Source: an uncultured cyanobacterium (GTDB lineage: Bacteria; Cyanobacteriota; Cyanobacteriia; Cyanobacteriales; Nostocaceae). From it: a DNA stretch of 64,000 nucleotides. Made by a program: the position numbers and the translations under genes. The notes beneath the pieces were generated by a model. The model had not been told where the DNA came from. It made no database searches and saw only the letters and a list, made by a program, of their open reading frames with translations. The stretch is taken from the NCBI GenBank assembly GCA_903903925.1, contig CAIVAU010000130.1, forward strand, positions 34,245 through 98,244, in the 5' to 3' direction. This document shows positions 9,453 to 18,861 of this stretch, piece after piece (within the stretch, counting starts at the first letter, position 1; each line of letters begins with the position of its first letter).

Positions 9453-10040
9453 GTGGTAATACAAACAGAAAAGCGCTATTACACCCCAGAAGAATATCTG
9501 GAATTAGAAGAGCAAGCCGAATATAAAAGTGAATACAAAGATGGAGAAATTATCCCAATGCCTGGAGGAACAACTAATCACAATAAAATTGCAGGTAATT
9601 TTTATAAAAAATTTCCATTAACAGTGCAAGGTCAAGCTTATGACATATACATCAATGATGTAAAGTTATGGATATCTGATTATCGTCTCTATACATATCC
9701 TGATGTGATGGTAATCAAAGGAGAACCAGTTTACGAAGGTACGAATACAACTACGATTACCAACCCATGTTTAATTGTTGAAGTCCTATCAAATTCAACG
9801 AAAAGTTTCGATAGAACAGACAAGTTTAAATATTACCGTTCTATTCCGGAATTTCAGGAATATATTATGATTGACCAATACAGCTTTTATATAGAAAAAT
9901 TTACAAAAGAAACAGAAGGAAAATGGATTTTTCAGGAATATGAAGGGCAAGATACAGTTTTAGTCCTTGATTCTATCAATTTCCAAATTTCCTTTCAAGA
10001 TATTTACGAGCGGGTTAATTTTGAATTGAGCGAAGAATAA
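9453..10040 (+). CDS. Uma2 family (DUF820) endonuclease-like protein
   Basis: 195 residues starting at GTG 9453, with a GAGG 7 bases upstream. The pattern is Uma2: YTPEEYLELEEQAEYKSEYKDGEIIPMPGGT, YPDVMVI, PCLIVEVLSNST, DRTDKFKYYRSIPEFQEYIMIDQ. The PD-(D/E)XK-type residues (D in YPDV, E in VEVLS) are present. These genes are very numerous in cyanobacteria, and their role is unsettled. It stands alone. Confidence 0.9.
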   Translation: MVIQTEKRYYTPEEYLELEEQAEYKSEYKDGEIIPMPGGTTNHNKIAGNFYKKFPLTVQGQAYDIYINDVKLWISDYRLYTYPDVMVIKGEPVYEGTNTTTITNPCLIVEVLSNSTKSFDRTDKFKYYRSIPEFQEYIMIDQYSFYIEKFTKETEGKWIFQEYEGQDTVLVLDSINFQISFQDIYERVNFELSEE

Positions 10041-10090
10041 TAAAAAGGGTGTGGGGAACCCCAGCAAGACATGGGTATTTGGACTATGTT

Positions 10091-12187
10091 TTAGGATACG
10101 CCTTCATCATAAGTCTTTCGCATAGTTTGGATTAAAGCTTTGGCTTTGAGTAGCGTTTCTTGAAACTCCATTTCAGGATTAGAAAGTGCTATAACTCCGC
10201 CACCGATACCGATGTATGTTTGATCAGAAGTCAAAACGGCAGTCCGAATGACAATATTCAAATCAACTGAACCATTGAAGCCTAAAAAGCCGATAGCTCC
10301 AGAATACACTCCTCTCGCTTCTTGTTCTAACCGATCAATAATTTGCATGGTGCGGATTTTGGGTGCGCCGGTCATTGACCCTCCTGGAAATGATGCCTGA
10401 ATGCAATCCACTGCTTGTAAGTCTGGTCGCAACCGTCCTCGTACTGTTGACACTAACTGATGTACTGTTGCGTAGGTTTCTACATCCATTAATTTTGGTA
10501 CATGGACACTACCAATTTCACAGACTCGTCCCAAATCATTGCGTAACAAATCTACAATCATGAGATTTTCAGCCCGGTCTTTTTCGCTGTTGCGTAACTG
10601 TTCCCGTAGGGCAAAATCTTCGAGTGGGGTTTTTCCTCGCGGTAGTGTTCCTTTTATCGGCTTACTTTCTACCCATTTGTTTTGATCAATCTTGAGAAAC
10701 CGTTCTGGAGATGAACAGGCGATCGCAAGATCACCAAAGCGCAAAAAGGCTGAGTAGGGTGCAGGATTGATTTGGCGTAATGTGCGATAGAACGTTAATG
10801 GATCGGGAGTTGCATCGGTGTGAAGCTGATTCGTAAGGCAAACTTGATAGGTTTCTCCTTCGTGAATTTCGTCCAAGCATTGATGAATATCTTGGATGTA
10901 AGTCTGGTGAGGGCGATGCAAATGAAACTTAATTGGCTGTTGATTTTCCTGGGGTATAATCTTTGGCAGAGGGGGAAGGTTTTCGAGTTGTTGTTGGATA
11001 GTGTCAAACCAAGTTTCTACTTCTTGTGTTTGTCCTTTTTTGACTAGTTGTAGCAAATAAAGACACTGCTGTTCATGATCGATAGCAATCATGCGATCGG
11101 CAAGTAAGAAAATCGCATCTGGGAAGGGAGAAGAATGCACTAATTGCGATCCGCACTCTGCCTTGAGTTCATAGCCAAAATAACCAACAAACCCACAGTT
11201 AAAATCAAACGGGAGTTCATCTGATTGACAACGCCGATACTCTATTTCCCGTTTTAGGTATGTAAAAATACTTTCATGACAACGGATTACGGTATCTGAT
11301 TGTGCGATCATCAGTTCTTGCGTTTCAGTATAATATCTTACTAATAAACTGTTTGCCCCACTCCCATCGCCCATAAACGAAAAGCGAGATAAACCGGGTT
11401 CCACACGGCTACTATCTAACCAAAAAGCCTCTGGTGCATCCCGAAACATCTGTACAAATATTTGTTCTGTATTGGGGCAGATATCTAACTTGCGCGTATA
11501 TAGTTCATACTTCTCAGAGTGTTTTTGAGCAGGATGATTTATAGCAGAACTAACAGATCCATATCCTGAAAAATACAATTTTTCTGAACCTCTTGACACC
11601 TTCTTCGTAAATCGTAGCGTCAGATCTCTAAAATTTTCAAGCAATTTTTGCCCATATTCTGTGCAGATAGACTCTGGATGAAACTGCACACCCCAAAAAG
11701 GTAAATACCGATGACGCAATCCCATCACTAGTCCTGCTTCAGTCCAAGCAATCTTTTCTAAACACTCAGGTAGTTCATCAGCAACAAGCAAAGAGTGATA
11801 ACGCACTACTGCAAACTGATTGGGAATGCCTTGAAACAATTCAGAACCATTGTGAAAAATCTTACTGAGTCTACCGTGTCGAACTTCCGGGGCATGAATC
11901 ACCCTACCACCATGTAAGTAGGCAAGTCCTTGATGTCCCAGACAAACTCCCAGCAAGGGTATATTTACATTCTCAATTATCTGTCGGCAAACTCCAAAAT
12001 CTGCCGAAATTTCTGGACGACCAGGCCCTGGAGAAATCACAATATTGTCAAATGCAATCTCTTTAATTTCATCCCAATTCATCTTATCATTCCGAATTAC
12101 TAGAGGGACTTCTCCATTTACCTCCCCAATCATTTGGTACAAATTAAATGTATAAGAGTCATAGTTATCAATAATTAATGTTTGCAT
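10091..12187 (-). CDS. pabB: Aminodeoxychorismate synthase, fused PabA-PabB
   Basis: 698 residues. The N-terminal class I glutamine amidotransferase (~1-195) has DNYDSYT, nucleophile Cys82 in GVCLGHQG and FHPES. A linker leads to a chorismate-binding domain (~230-690) with the PIKGT motif, whose lysine marks 4-amino-4-deoxychorismate synthase rather than anthranilate synthase (which has PIAGT), plus FPGGSMTGAPKIRTM and GVYSGAIGF. It uses chorismate and glutamine to make the p-aminobenzoate precursor of folate. The fused layout also occurs in plants and actinomycetes. Confidence 0.88.
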   Translation of the reverse strand: MQTLIIDNYDSYTFNLYQMIGEVNGEVPLVIRNDKMNWDEIKEIAFDNIVISPGPGRPEISADFGVCRQIIENVNIPLLGVCLGHQGLAYLHGGRVIHAPEVRHGRLSKIFHNGSELFQGIPNQFAVVRYHSLLVADELPECLEKIAWTEAGLVMGLRHRYLPFWGVQFHPESICTEYGQKLLENFRDLTLRFTKKVSRGSEKLYFSGYGSVSSAINHPAQKHSEKYELYTRKLDICPNTEQIFVQMFRDAPEAFWLDSSRVEPGLSRFSFMGDGSGANSLLVRYYTETQELMIAQSDTVIRCHESIFTYLKREIEYRRCQSDELPFDFNCGFVGYFGYELKAECGSQLVHSSPFPDAIFLLADRMIAIDHEQQCLYLLQLVKKGQTQEVETWFDTIQQQLENLPPLPKIIPQENQQPIKFHLHRPHQTYIQDIHQCLDEIHEGETYQVCLTNQLHTDATPDPLTFYRTLRQINPAPYSAFLRFGDLAIACSSPERFLKIDQNKWVESKPIKGTLPRGKTPLEDFALREQLRNSEKDRAENLMIVDLLRNDLGRVCEIGSVHVPKLMDVETYATVHQLVSTVRGRLRPDLQAVDCIQASFPGGSMTGAPKIRTMQIIDRLEQEARGVYSGAIGFLGFNGSVDLNIVIRTAVLTSDQTYIGIGGGVIALSNPEMEFQETLLKAKALIQTMRKTYDEGVS

Positions 12188-12269
12188 GAAGAAGTAACAT
12201 TGATGCTTAAATTGTTATTTTTATTGACTATATATATTTTCTTAACATAGCTTTTGGTTACAATGCTAT

Positions 12270-12362
12270 TCAACACCCACATTTAAATCCGTTCGCAATC
12301 TGGCGATTAGCATCATCTTCAGGCAACACAAGAATGTGCGGCTTATGCTTATTTATACTCAT
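12270..12362 (-). pseudogene. Remnant of the ATPase's partner gene (30 codons)
   Basis: An ATG at 12362 overlaps the presumed original ATPase stop by 4 bases (ATGA, translational coupling). It encodes about 26 normal-looking residues beginning MSINKHKPHILVLPEDDAN, then FKCGC and a stop. I recall the LPEDDANRQIANGF start from cyanobacterial proteins encoded right after this kind of ATPase; the rest of the gene is gone. The function of the intact partner is not known to me. Confidence 0.55.
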
Positions 12363-13169
12363 AGTTCTATATCGCCAAGAATCAAGGTTTGTATAAGATC
12401 ACCTTCAACAGATATATCACTGAGCAATCTAACCAAAGTTGGCTCTAAGTGGCTTTTTCGATCAAGTACAAAGGTATTTTCATTTGAAAACTTTTATGTC
12501 AGGCATAACTTCTCGAAGATATTTGTCAATCTGTGTGTAGGCTGCAGGATAGCGACCGAGTAACCCAGAAAACCACTCCCCAATATTTGAACCCTCTCGC
12601 TTCGGTTCCAAAGTTTCACCGTTGGAGTCTCCAGTCATCAAGCTTGGGATTGGAGCTAAAATGATCATGTGAGCAAGCCAAGTCTTAAAAATATGAAGAG
12701 GATCAGTCTCTGATTGCTTCTGAATGACTGGAAGGGCAACAAGATGCCAATCTACCTGAAACTGAGCTTCACGATTTTGTGCGCTGTTGGAAAGACTGAC
12801 TTTAGCTTCTTTTCGAGAGTATATTGGCTCTCCTGCAACTAGCAATTGCTCTTCAAAAACTCGAAGCTCTTTAAATTTTTCCGGCAACTCTAAAGCTAGG
12901 GTATATTTGTATAATTTATTTTCAATAAATACTTCTATTTCAAACCGGATTGGAACATCAGACCTTCCACGAGCGAAATCCTTCGACTGGACAAGTTGTC
13001 CAACTCTATTGATACCTCGACCAATGGACTGAAGCACCTCTAATGCAATAGCAATAGTTGATTTACCTGTACCATTTTTTCCAATCAACAGAGCAGATGA
13101 CATCTCCTTCATGGGCAGTTCAAAGTTTTCTAGGCATCTGAAGTTGTGTATATACAGTCTTTGAAGCAT
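12359..13169 (-). pseudogene. Decayed AAA (SMC/RecF-like) ATPase
   Basis: Starts at ATG 13169 (MLQRLYIHNFRCLENFELP, the usual RecF/OLD-type opening) with Walker A GKNGTGKST. The reading frame stops at 12480 after MPDIKVFK. A different frame continues with SNENTFVLDRKSHLEPTLV and LLSDISVEGDL to a stop at 12359; this looks like the original C terminus. The central part with signature motif and Walker B is missing, so an internal deletion plus frame change has destroyed the ATPase. Upstream codons to 13238 are open but look non-native. Confidence 0.7.
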
Positions 13170-13282
13170 AGGAACACGATTCCGAAGAGTGGAAAGTGAA
13201 AGAAATTTTTGAGTTAGAATACATCCGTCAGAATACATCCGTCAGAATTGTTAAATAATCAGGAGATAATAGGAAATATTTT

Positions 13283-13394
13283 GGGTGCATCCTGGTTTCG
13301 TAAATTTGTAGTGCGAGCATCTTGCTCGCTTGTAGCCTACGTGAGCAAGATGCTCACACTACTGATCATTTTTTTGCAAAACTGGGATGCACCC
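13283..13394. mobile_element. MITE-like nested palindrome
   Basis: Ends GGGTGCATCC (13283) and GGATGCACCC (to 13394) are inverted; the similarity extends inward with mismatches. Inside is a second palindrome: GTAGTGCGAGCATCTTGCTC (from 13308) against GAGCAAGATGCTCACACTAC (to 13362). It has no coding capacity. The inner module recurs at 24.3 kb inside a different pair of ends, and at 40.28 kb alone. Confidence 0.6.
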
Positions 13395-13457
13395 GACATT
13401 TTTCGCTCTCAATAAACATACCAAATTTAGATTATATTTACTCCCCTGCTCAAAATC

Positions 13458-15098
13458 TCACAGCACTACCCGAAAGCCGACAAAGCTGTACCTAAAGTCC
13501 CGTGCGATTCTGTTGCGAAGCGCAGAACGGCAGAGTCTTGGAGTACCGAACCAAGAACCACCACGCACAATCCGACGATGATCATTCTCATTGAACCACG
13601 CACCTCCGTCAGTAGGCGCTCCTTTGTAATCTGCGTGGTATGTATCTTGACACCACTCCCAGACATTTCCATGCATATCATACAAACCAAAGGCATTTGG
13701 TGGAAAGCTACCAACCTCTGTCGTTTGCTGACGATACTGACCTTTAGGGGCAGAACCATAAGTGTAATTACCCTCGTAGTTCGTTATTTCAGTAGTGATT
13801 GTTTCACCAAAGTTAAACGGGGTAGTGGTTCCTGCACGACAGGCATATTCCCACTCTGCTTCAGTGGGTAACCGATACATCTTTCCAGTTTTGTGGGAGA
13901 GTTGATCGCAAAAGGCGATCGCCCAATCCCAACTGACACTTTCAACCGGTCGTTTCGCCCCTTTAAACTTAGAAGGATTCTTCCCTGTAATAACTTGATA
14001 CTGTTCTTGGGTAACAGCAAATTTACCGATAAAAAATGGCTGAATAGTCACACTATGTTGTGGAACTTCATTTGGATATCGTTCTTTCTCCCCTTCGGGT
14101 GAACCCATAGCAAACCTACCACCAAGTATTTCTACTATCTCCAGACTGATACCGTAGCCCAAATCTTCTGTCAGGAATTTTGCTTGACTGGGGCGGCGGT
14201 TGGTGATTTTTCCCTGGACATCCACAGTCACTATCTGAAACTGAAAGGTTTGTAGGACTAATCTCGCCGTGTTTGGAGTATTGTCTATGGGGGTTAGAGA
14301 GGATGGTATTAGGGCTTGCAGTATCTCCTCTGCTCCAGAGTAGCGGAGACTATAGTGACGGCGTACCATTTTAGTTAAAACATTGGCTAGGTGGTCACTC
14401 ACCTGTGCATGGTGTCGCCAGATGATTTCACCAGTTTGGGGGTCTTCTTGTAGGTCAAAGGGCATAATGCCGGTCAGGGCTTGAATGGCGACCATTCCCA
14501 AAGCATAAACATCACTACCCAAACAAGGTTTACCATTCTTTTGCTCGTTGGGCATATAACCAGGAGTGCCAATGGCGACAGTGGAAGTTATGTTACCCTG
14601 AGAATTCACCATTTGGGAGGCAATTTCCTTCACCGCCCCAAAGTCAATCAGGAAAATCTTACCATCCTGATGCCGTCGCATGATATTTTGGGGTTTGATG
14701 TCACGGTGAATCACTCCCTGCTGATGGACAAAGCGTAAAATCAACAGCACTTCGTGTATGAGCTTGATGACCTCATCCTCGCTCAAGTACTTACCACGCA
14801 TGATTTCTGCACTCAGGTCTTGTCCTGGGATAAATTCCTGAACGATGTAAAGATTCTGGTTTTCGCTAAAATGTGCCAGTAGTCGGGGAATCTGCGGATG
14901 TTTGCCCAGCCTTTCGAGGATAGCAGCTTCTTTCTTAAAAAACTCCACAATGCGGGGATGGGTATGGTTAGGACGCAGTTGCTTGACCACACACAGGGGT
15001 TTGCTAGGTTGTAGATCATCCCGTGCTAGAAAGGTAATCGCAAACCCGCCTCCACCCAATTGCCGCACGATTTCGTAGCGTCCAGCCAGTCTACTCAC
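13458..15098 (-). CDS. Ser/Thr protein kinase fused to formylglycine-generating-enzyme (C-lectin-type) domain
   Basis: 546 residues. The kinase domain (~8-265) has the glycine loop LGGGGFA, Lys39, the catalytic HRDIKPQN (Asp133) and IDFG (Asp152), so it should be active. A linker (~265-320) leads to an FGE-sulfatase domain (~325-546) with GGRFAMGSPEGE, RLPTEAEWEYACRAG, YDMHGNVWEWCQD and a terminal RGGSW...CRSALRN...GFRVVL. In cyanobacteria such C termini are frequent targets of diversity-generating retroelements, and the codons here fit that (see findings). No transmembrane segment is seen. It is followed by a MITE-like palindrome. Confidence 0.92.
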   Translation of the reverse strand: MSRLAGRYEIVRQLGGGGFAITFLARDDLQPSKPLCVVKQLRPNHTHPRIVEFFKKEAAILERLGKHPQIPRLLAHFSENQNLYIVQEFIPGQDLSAEIMRGKYLSEDEVIKLIHEVLLILRFVHQQGVIHRDIKPQNIMRRHQDGKIFLIDFGAVKEIASQMVNSQGNITSTVAIGTPGYMPNEQKNGKPCLGSDVYALGMVAIQALTGIMPFDLQEDPQTGEIIWRHHAQVSDHLANVLTKMVRRHYSLRYSGAEEILQALIPSSLTPIDNTPNTARLVLQTFQFQIVTVDVQGKITNRRPSQAKFLTEDLGYGISLEIVEILGGRFAMGSPEGEKERYPNEVPQHSVTIQPFFIGKFAVTQEQYQVITGKNPSKFKGAKRPVESVSWDWAIAFCDQLSHKTGKMYRLPTEAEWEYACRAGTTTPFNFGETITTEITNYEGNYTYGSAPKGQYRQQTTEVGSFPPNAFGLYDMHGNVWEWCQDTYHADYKGAPTDGGAWFNENDHRRIVRGGSWFGTPRLCRSALRNRIARDFRYSFVGFRVVL

Positions 15099-15726
15099 TT
15101 TGGTGTTAATGCTTTACAGACCTGATGTCTAATCTTAAACTATGAGAAATTGTCTAGTGAGGCAATCTACTCGCTCTCAGTATTATTCAAAGCCTGTAAA
15201 CCAAGTATAGTAGACAAATGCCAGTTGTTCCATACATTTGTCATCCAGATGACCAAGAACTCGTATTTTGCCCCGCTCAACTCCCAACCTCGTGGGCTTC
15301 CTACTTCGATAGTGTGAAGTACCACGCCTTAAGAAGACGGGGAATTTCGTGAAATATGTTAAATAAATTCCAAAAAAGCGCCTGTAAATCAAAACTTTTG
15401 ATTGATTTGGGAAGGAAAAAGGTTAAAGAGGAAATTTTTTCCCCTTTAACCTACTTAAGCACGAGGTTTTCTTGTGAAGATGCAATGCCTGACAAGTTTA
15501 TAGCGATTTACAATTCAAGTGAGATACATCTGTAAGGGTGCAAGGCCCTGCGCCCCTACGTCGTGTGTACTTCACGTAGATGAAAAGCGCTATCTGCCAT
15601 TTAATATTAGTACAAAAGTACTAAAAGATCAACATATTCCCTACTTCTTACAGCCGTACTCCCCACGCTCCACTAATTACCCAAAAAGCACGGTAAACTG
15701 CCTTACGGAGTTCATCGCAATCTATC
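15099..15726. other. Gene-free region with repeats and hairpins
   Basis: No credible gene in 628 bases. It holds a 46-base dispersed repeat (15266-15311), a palindrome AATCAAAA/TTTTGATT (15388-15404), a stem of 11/12 paired bases (AGGTTAAAGAGG at 15420 with CCCCTTTAACCT to 15452), and an imperfect GGGTGCAAGG/CCCTGCGCCCC hairpin near 15535-15560. Short open frames here have no family features. Confidence 0.6.
15266..15311. repeat. Dispersed repeat, copy 1 (GCCCCGC...CAACCTCGTGGGCTT)
   Basis: 40 of 46 bases match the reverse complement of 59715-59760. The shared core contains AACCTCGTGGGCTT and CTACTT. I suspect the end region of an IS200/IS605-like element, but there is no transposase. Confidence 0.6.
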
Positions 15727-16956
15727 ATGACAACGATCAACGAAAATTATCTCAAGCTTAAGGCGGGGTATCTTTTCCCAGAAATTGCCCGTCGGGTGAA
15801 TGCGTTCGCACAAGCAAACCCGGATGCTAAAATTATCCGGCTGGGAATTGGAGACGTAACGGAACCATTACCGACAGCGTGCCGGACGGCAATGATCAAG
15901 GCTGTAGAAGAAATGGGCGATCGCGCAACGTTCAAAGGTTACGGTCCAGAACAAGGCTATGATTGGCTACGAGAAAAGATTGCTGCTCATGACTACCAAG
16001 CGCGTGGTTGTGAAGTTGACAAGAGTGAAATCTTCATTTCCGATGGCTCGAAGTGTGACACTGGAAACATTCTGGATATTTTTGGCAATAACAACACCAT
16101 TGCAGTAACAGACCCAGTTTACCCAGTGTACGTTGACACAAACGTGATGGCAGGACACACAGGTCCAGCGAATGAGGCGGGTGAATTTGGTGGCTTGGTA
16201 TATTTACCAATTACAGCCGAGAATAACTTCACGGCGCAGATTCCATCGCAAAAGGTAGATATCATTTATTTGTGCTTTCCAAATAATCCTACAGGTGCGG
16301 TTGCTACGAAGGAACACTTGAAGGCATGGGTAGATTACGCTAAAGCGAATGGCTCGATCATCTTCTTTGATGCCGCTTACGAGGCGTTTATTTCTGATCC
16401 GGAAATTCCCCACTCAATTTATGAAATTGAAGGGGCAAGAGATTGTGCGATTGAGTTCCGCTCATTCTCTAAGAATGCAGGCTTTACTGGAACCCGTTGT
16501 GCCCTCACGGTCGTGCCTCAGACATTAACAGCTCAGGCATCAGATGGTACAAACGTCGAGTTGTGGAAGCTTTGGAACCGTCGCCAATCTACAAAGTTTA
16601 ATGGAGTTTCCTACATTATTCAAAGAGGAGCTGAGGCGGTTTATTCACCAGAGGGTGAAGCACAAATAAAGGCCCTGGTAAGTTTCTACATGTCGAATGC
16701 CAAAATTATCCGTGAGCAGTTGACGGCAGCTGGCGTGCAGGTGTATGGCGGTGTGAATGCACCCTATGTGTGGGTAAAAACACCGAATAGTCTGTCTAGC
16801 TGGGATTTCTTTGATCATCTCTTGCAAACTGTGAATGTAGTTGGTACACCCGGTTCTGGCTTTGGGGCTTCAGGTGAGGGCTACTTCCGGATTTCCGCGT
16901 TTAATAGCCGTGAGAATGTGGAGGAGGCGATGAAAAGGATTACATCTAGGGTTTAG
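15727..16956 (+). CDS. dapL: LL-diaminopimelate aminotransferase
   Basis: 409 residues, a class I/II PLP aminotransferase. Family marks: [14 protein letters not shown] at the N terminus, [36 protein letters not shown] and the PLP lysine in [15 protein letters not shown]. It transfers an amino group from glutamate to tetrahydrodipicolinate to make LL-diaminopimelate in one step, the plant/cyanobacterial route to lysine and peptidoglycan. Start at ATG 15727. Confidence 0.96.
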   Translation: MTTINENYLKLKAGYLFPEIARRVNAFAQANPDAKIIRLGIGDVTEPLPTACRTAMIKAVEEMGDRATFKGYGPEQGYDWLREKIAAHDYQARGCEVDKSEIFISDGSKCDTGNILDIFGNNNTIAVTDPVYPVYVDTNVMAGHTGPANEAGEFGGLVYLPITAENNFTAQIPSQKVDIIYLCFPNNPTGAVATKEHLKAWVDYAKANGSIIFFDAAYEAFISDPEIPHSIYEIEGARDCAIEFRSFSKNAGFTGTRCALTVVPQTLTAQASDGTNVELWKLWNRRQSTKFNGVSYIIQRGAEAVYSPEGEAQIKALVSFYMSNAKIIREQLTAAGVQVYGGVNAPYVWVKTPNSLSSWDFFDHLLQTVNVVGTPGSGFGASGEGYFRISAFNSRENVEEAMKRITSRV

Positions 16957-17026
16957 GGTGTGGGGGGTGTGGGGAGTGTGGGAGGTGTGGGGGGTGTGGG
17001 GAGTGTGGGAGGTGTGGGGGGGTGTG
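16957..17026. repeat. GTGTGGGG purine-rich repeat tract
   Basis: Immediately after the dapL stop, units of GTGTGGGG(G/A) and GTGTGGGAG run for about 70 bases. A C-rich counterpart (CTCCCCACACTCCCC) follows at about 17080, so the two can pair. The rest of 17027-17376 shows no gene. Confidence 0.75.
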
Positions 17027-17376
17027 GGGAGAACATTAGTAAGTAATATCTTTGTAATAAAAAGCAATTATTCACTGACTCCCCACACTCCCCCCTCTCT
17101 CTTCTCCCCACTCACTGTTTTCAGATATGAAAATTCTGTAAAGATTATCAGCTCATGAGTATTCAAGTTGCATTCTCTGGTAAAAGTCAAGAAGCTTCTG
17201 TATTCTGGTTCCTGACTTCCTTCACTTAAAAAGTTTAAGGCAATAAAGGTATTTCAGCTTATAGGAGCTAGCAGTTTAGCAACATCAACATCAATTCCGT
17301 CTTTTGGCAGCTATTGAAATTTTGAGACAAATGCTATACTCTTTATTCCCAATATTCTCCGTATGAATTCTGTGTT

Positions 17377-18861
17377 GTGAGGGATACTACAACTATGTCT
17401 GCTAGGAAGACAGACGTACTTAAAAGTTGGTTGATAGCAATAACTGTTTTATTCACGATGTCACCGACAGTATTTTTCTTATCATTTTCCAAAAGTGAGG
17501 GACTGTCGAATCAGGAAAAAATAGAAAGTAGAACTCAAGCATTAACCACTAGTGCAACACTTTTCTTAGGGTTAGCCGTTTTAATTAATGCTTACTATGC
17601 AGCTAAAAGAGCAGAAGCTTTGCAAAAAAGCGCGATCGCCGCTGAGAAAAACATTGAAGTGGGCATGAAAAGTGTCCAATTAGGGCAAGACCGACTCATT
17701 GCAGAACGCTTGATGACTGCAATTACACAGCTTGGACACGACAATGTGGCAACGCGGACAGGTGCAATTTATACGTTAGAGCGAGTTGCCCAGGATTCAC
17801 CTAAAGAATACTGGACAATCATGGAAATCCTCACTGCTTTTGTACGGGAAAATACGACTAGTAAACCTGAACGAGAGAACAATAGTGAAGAAGACGTCTC
17901 CTACTGCAACCTGAGTGTAGAGACAGAAACACCTCGGCTTCGCTTTGTTGAGCCACAAATAGAAGAAACTGTAAGACTTCGCACTGATATTCAGGCGGCT
18001 CTCACTGTTATTGGCAGGCGTAATGTAGAGAAAGACCCACAAAATCAGAAACTTGATTTACGGAGTGCTGACCTTTGTGGAGCAGACCTACACAAAGCGA
18101 ATCTCCGAGGGGCAAACCTACAGAAAGCTGACCTTTGTGGAGCAGATCTACGGGAAGCTAACCTCTGTGAAGCAAACCTAGATGAAGCTAACCTCTCTGG
18201 GTCGATTCTGTGTGAAGCCAACTTGCAATCATGCAATTTACACGCAGCTAATCTCTCAGGGGCAAACCTAAATCGAGCATCGGCGTGTAAAGCAATCTTG
18301 CGTGCAGCTAACCTCTCAGGAGCAAGTCTCCGTGCAGCTAACCTCTCGGAAGCAAACCTCTATAAGGCTAATTTACAGGGAGCAAATCTTAAAGGTGCTA
18401 ACCTTTCTGGAGCAAAGCTGTTTCTTGCTAACTTGCAAGGTGCAAAGCTTGGTAAGGCTAATTTGTACGGAACAGGACTGATTGGGGCTAATTTGCAACA
18501 AGCAAACTTGAATGGAGCAAACGCGCAACAGGCAAACCTGAATGCAGCTAAGCTACAACATACAGAGATATTTTTTGCCAACCTCTCGGAAGCAAGCTTG
18601 CGGGAAGCTGACCTTTGTGGGGCAAATCTGATTGGAACCAATCTCCAAAGGGCAATTCTCCATGAAGCCAACCTGTGTGGGGCAAATCTCATGGCAGCCA
18701 ACCTCTATGGGGCAAACCTCTGTGATGTCAAACTAGATGGGGCAATTCTTACAGGAGTCAAAAACTTGGAACCACAGCAGATCACAATGGCACTGGGCGA
18801 TCGCGCAACTCGTCTACCAGAGGATGTCGCAGCACCAACACATTGGACACAAATCAGTTAA
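17377..18861 (+). CDS. Membrane-anchored pentapeptide-repeat protein
   Basis: 494 residues from GTG 17377; ATG 17395 (six codons inside) is an alternative. Two hydrophobic helices (~17-37, ~52-71) are followed by a helical segment with LIAERLMTAITQLGHDNVATRTGAIYTLERVAQDSPKEYWTIMEILTAFVREN; I recall this N-terminal module from many cyanobacterial pentapeptide proteins. Residues ~225-470 are A(N/D)LXX pentapeptides, unusually rich in Cys (ADLCGANL). Function unknown; likely a membrane-bound beta-helix scaffold. Confidence 0.88.
   Translation: MRDTTTMSARKTDVLKSWLIAITVLFTMSPTVFFLSFSKSEGLSNQEKIESRTQALTTSATLFLGLAVLINAYYAAKRAEALQKSAIAAEKNIEVGMKSVQLGQDRLIAERLMTAITQLGHDNVATRTGAIYTLERVAQDSPKEYWTIMEILTAFVRENTTSKPERENNSEEDVSYCNLSVETETPRLRFVEPQIEETVRLRTDIQAALTVIGRRNVEKDPQNQKLDLRSADLCGADLHKANLRGANLQKADLCGADLREANLCEANLDEANLSGSILCEANLQSCNLHAANLSGANLNRASACKAILRAANLSGASLRAANLSEANLYKANLQGANLKGANLSGAKLFLANLQGAKLGKANLYGTGLIGANLQQANLNGANAQQANLNAAKLQHTEIFFANLSEASLREADLCGANLIGTNLQRAILHEANLCGANLMAANLYGANLCDVKLDGAILTGVKNLEPQQITMALGDRATRLPEDVAAPTHWTQIS

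Noticed and set aside
10091..12187. Anthranilate synthase (TrpEG fusion) as the identity of the fused enzyme
   Set aside because: The PIKGT motif carries the lysine typical of aminodeoxychorismate synthase instead of the alanine of anthranilate synthase.
15183..15392. Two open frames (15183-15392 and 59697-59936) sharing SRKPTRL
   Set aside because: The shared part is a 46-base dispersed repeat; the rest of each frame has no family or codon support.
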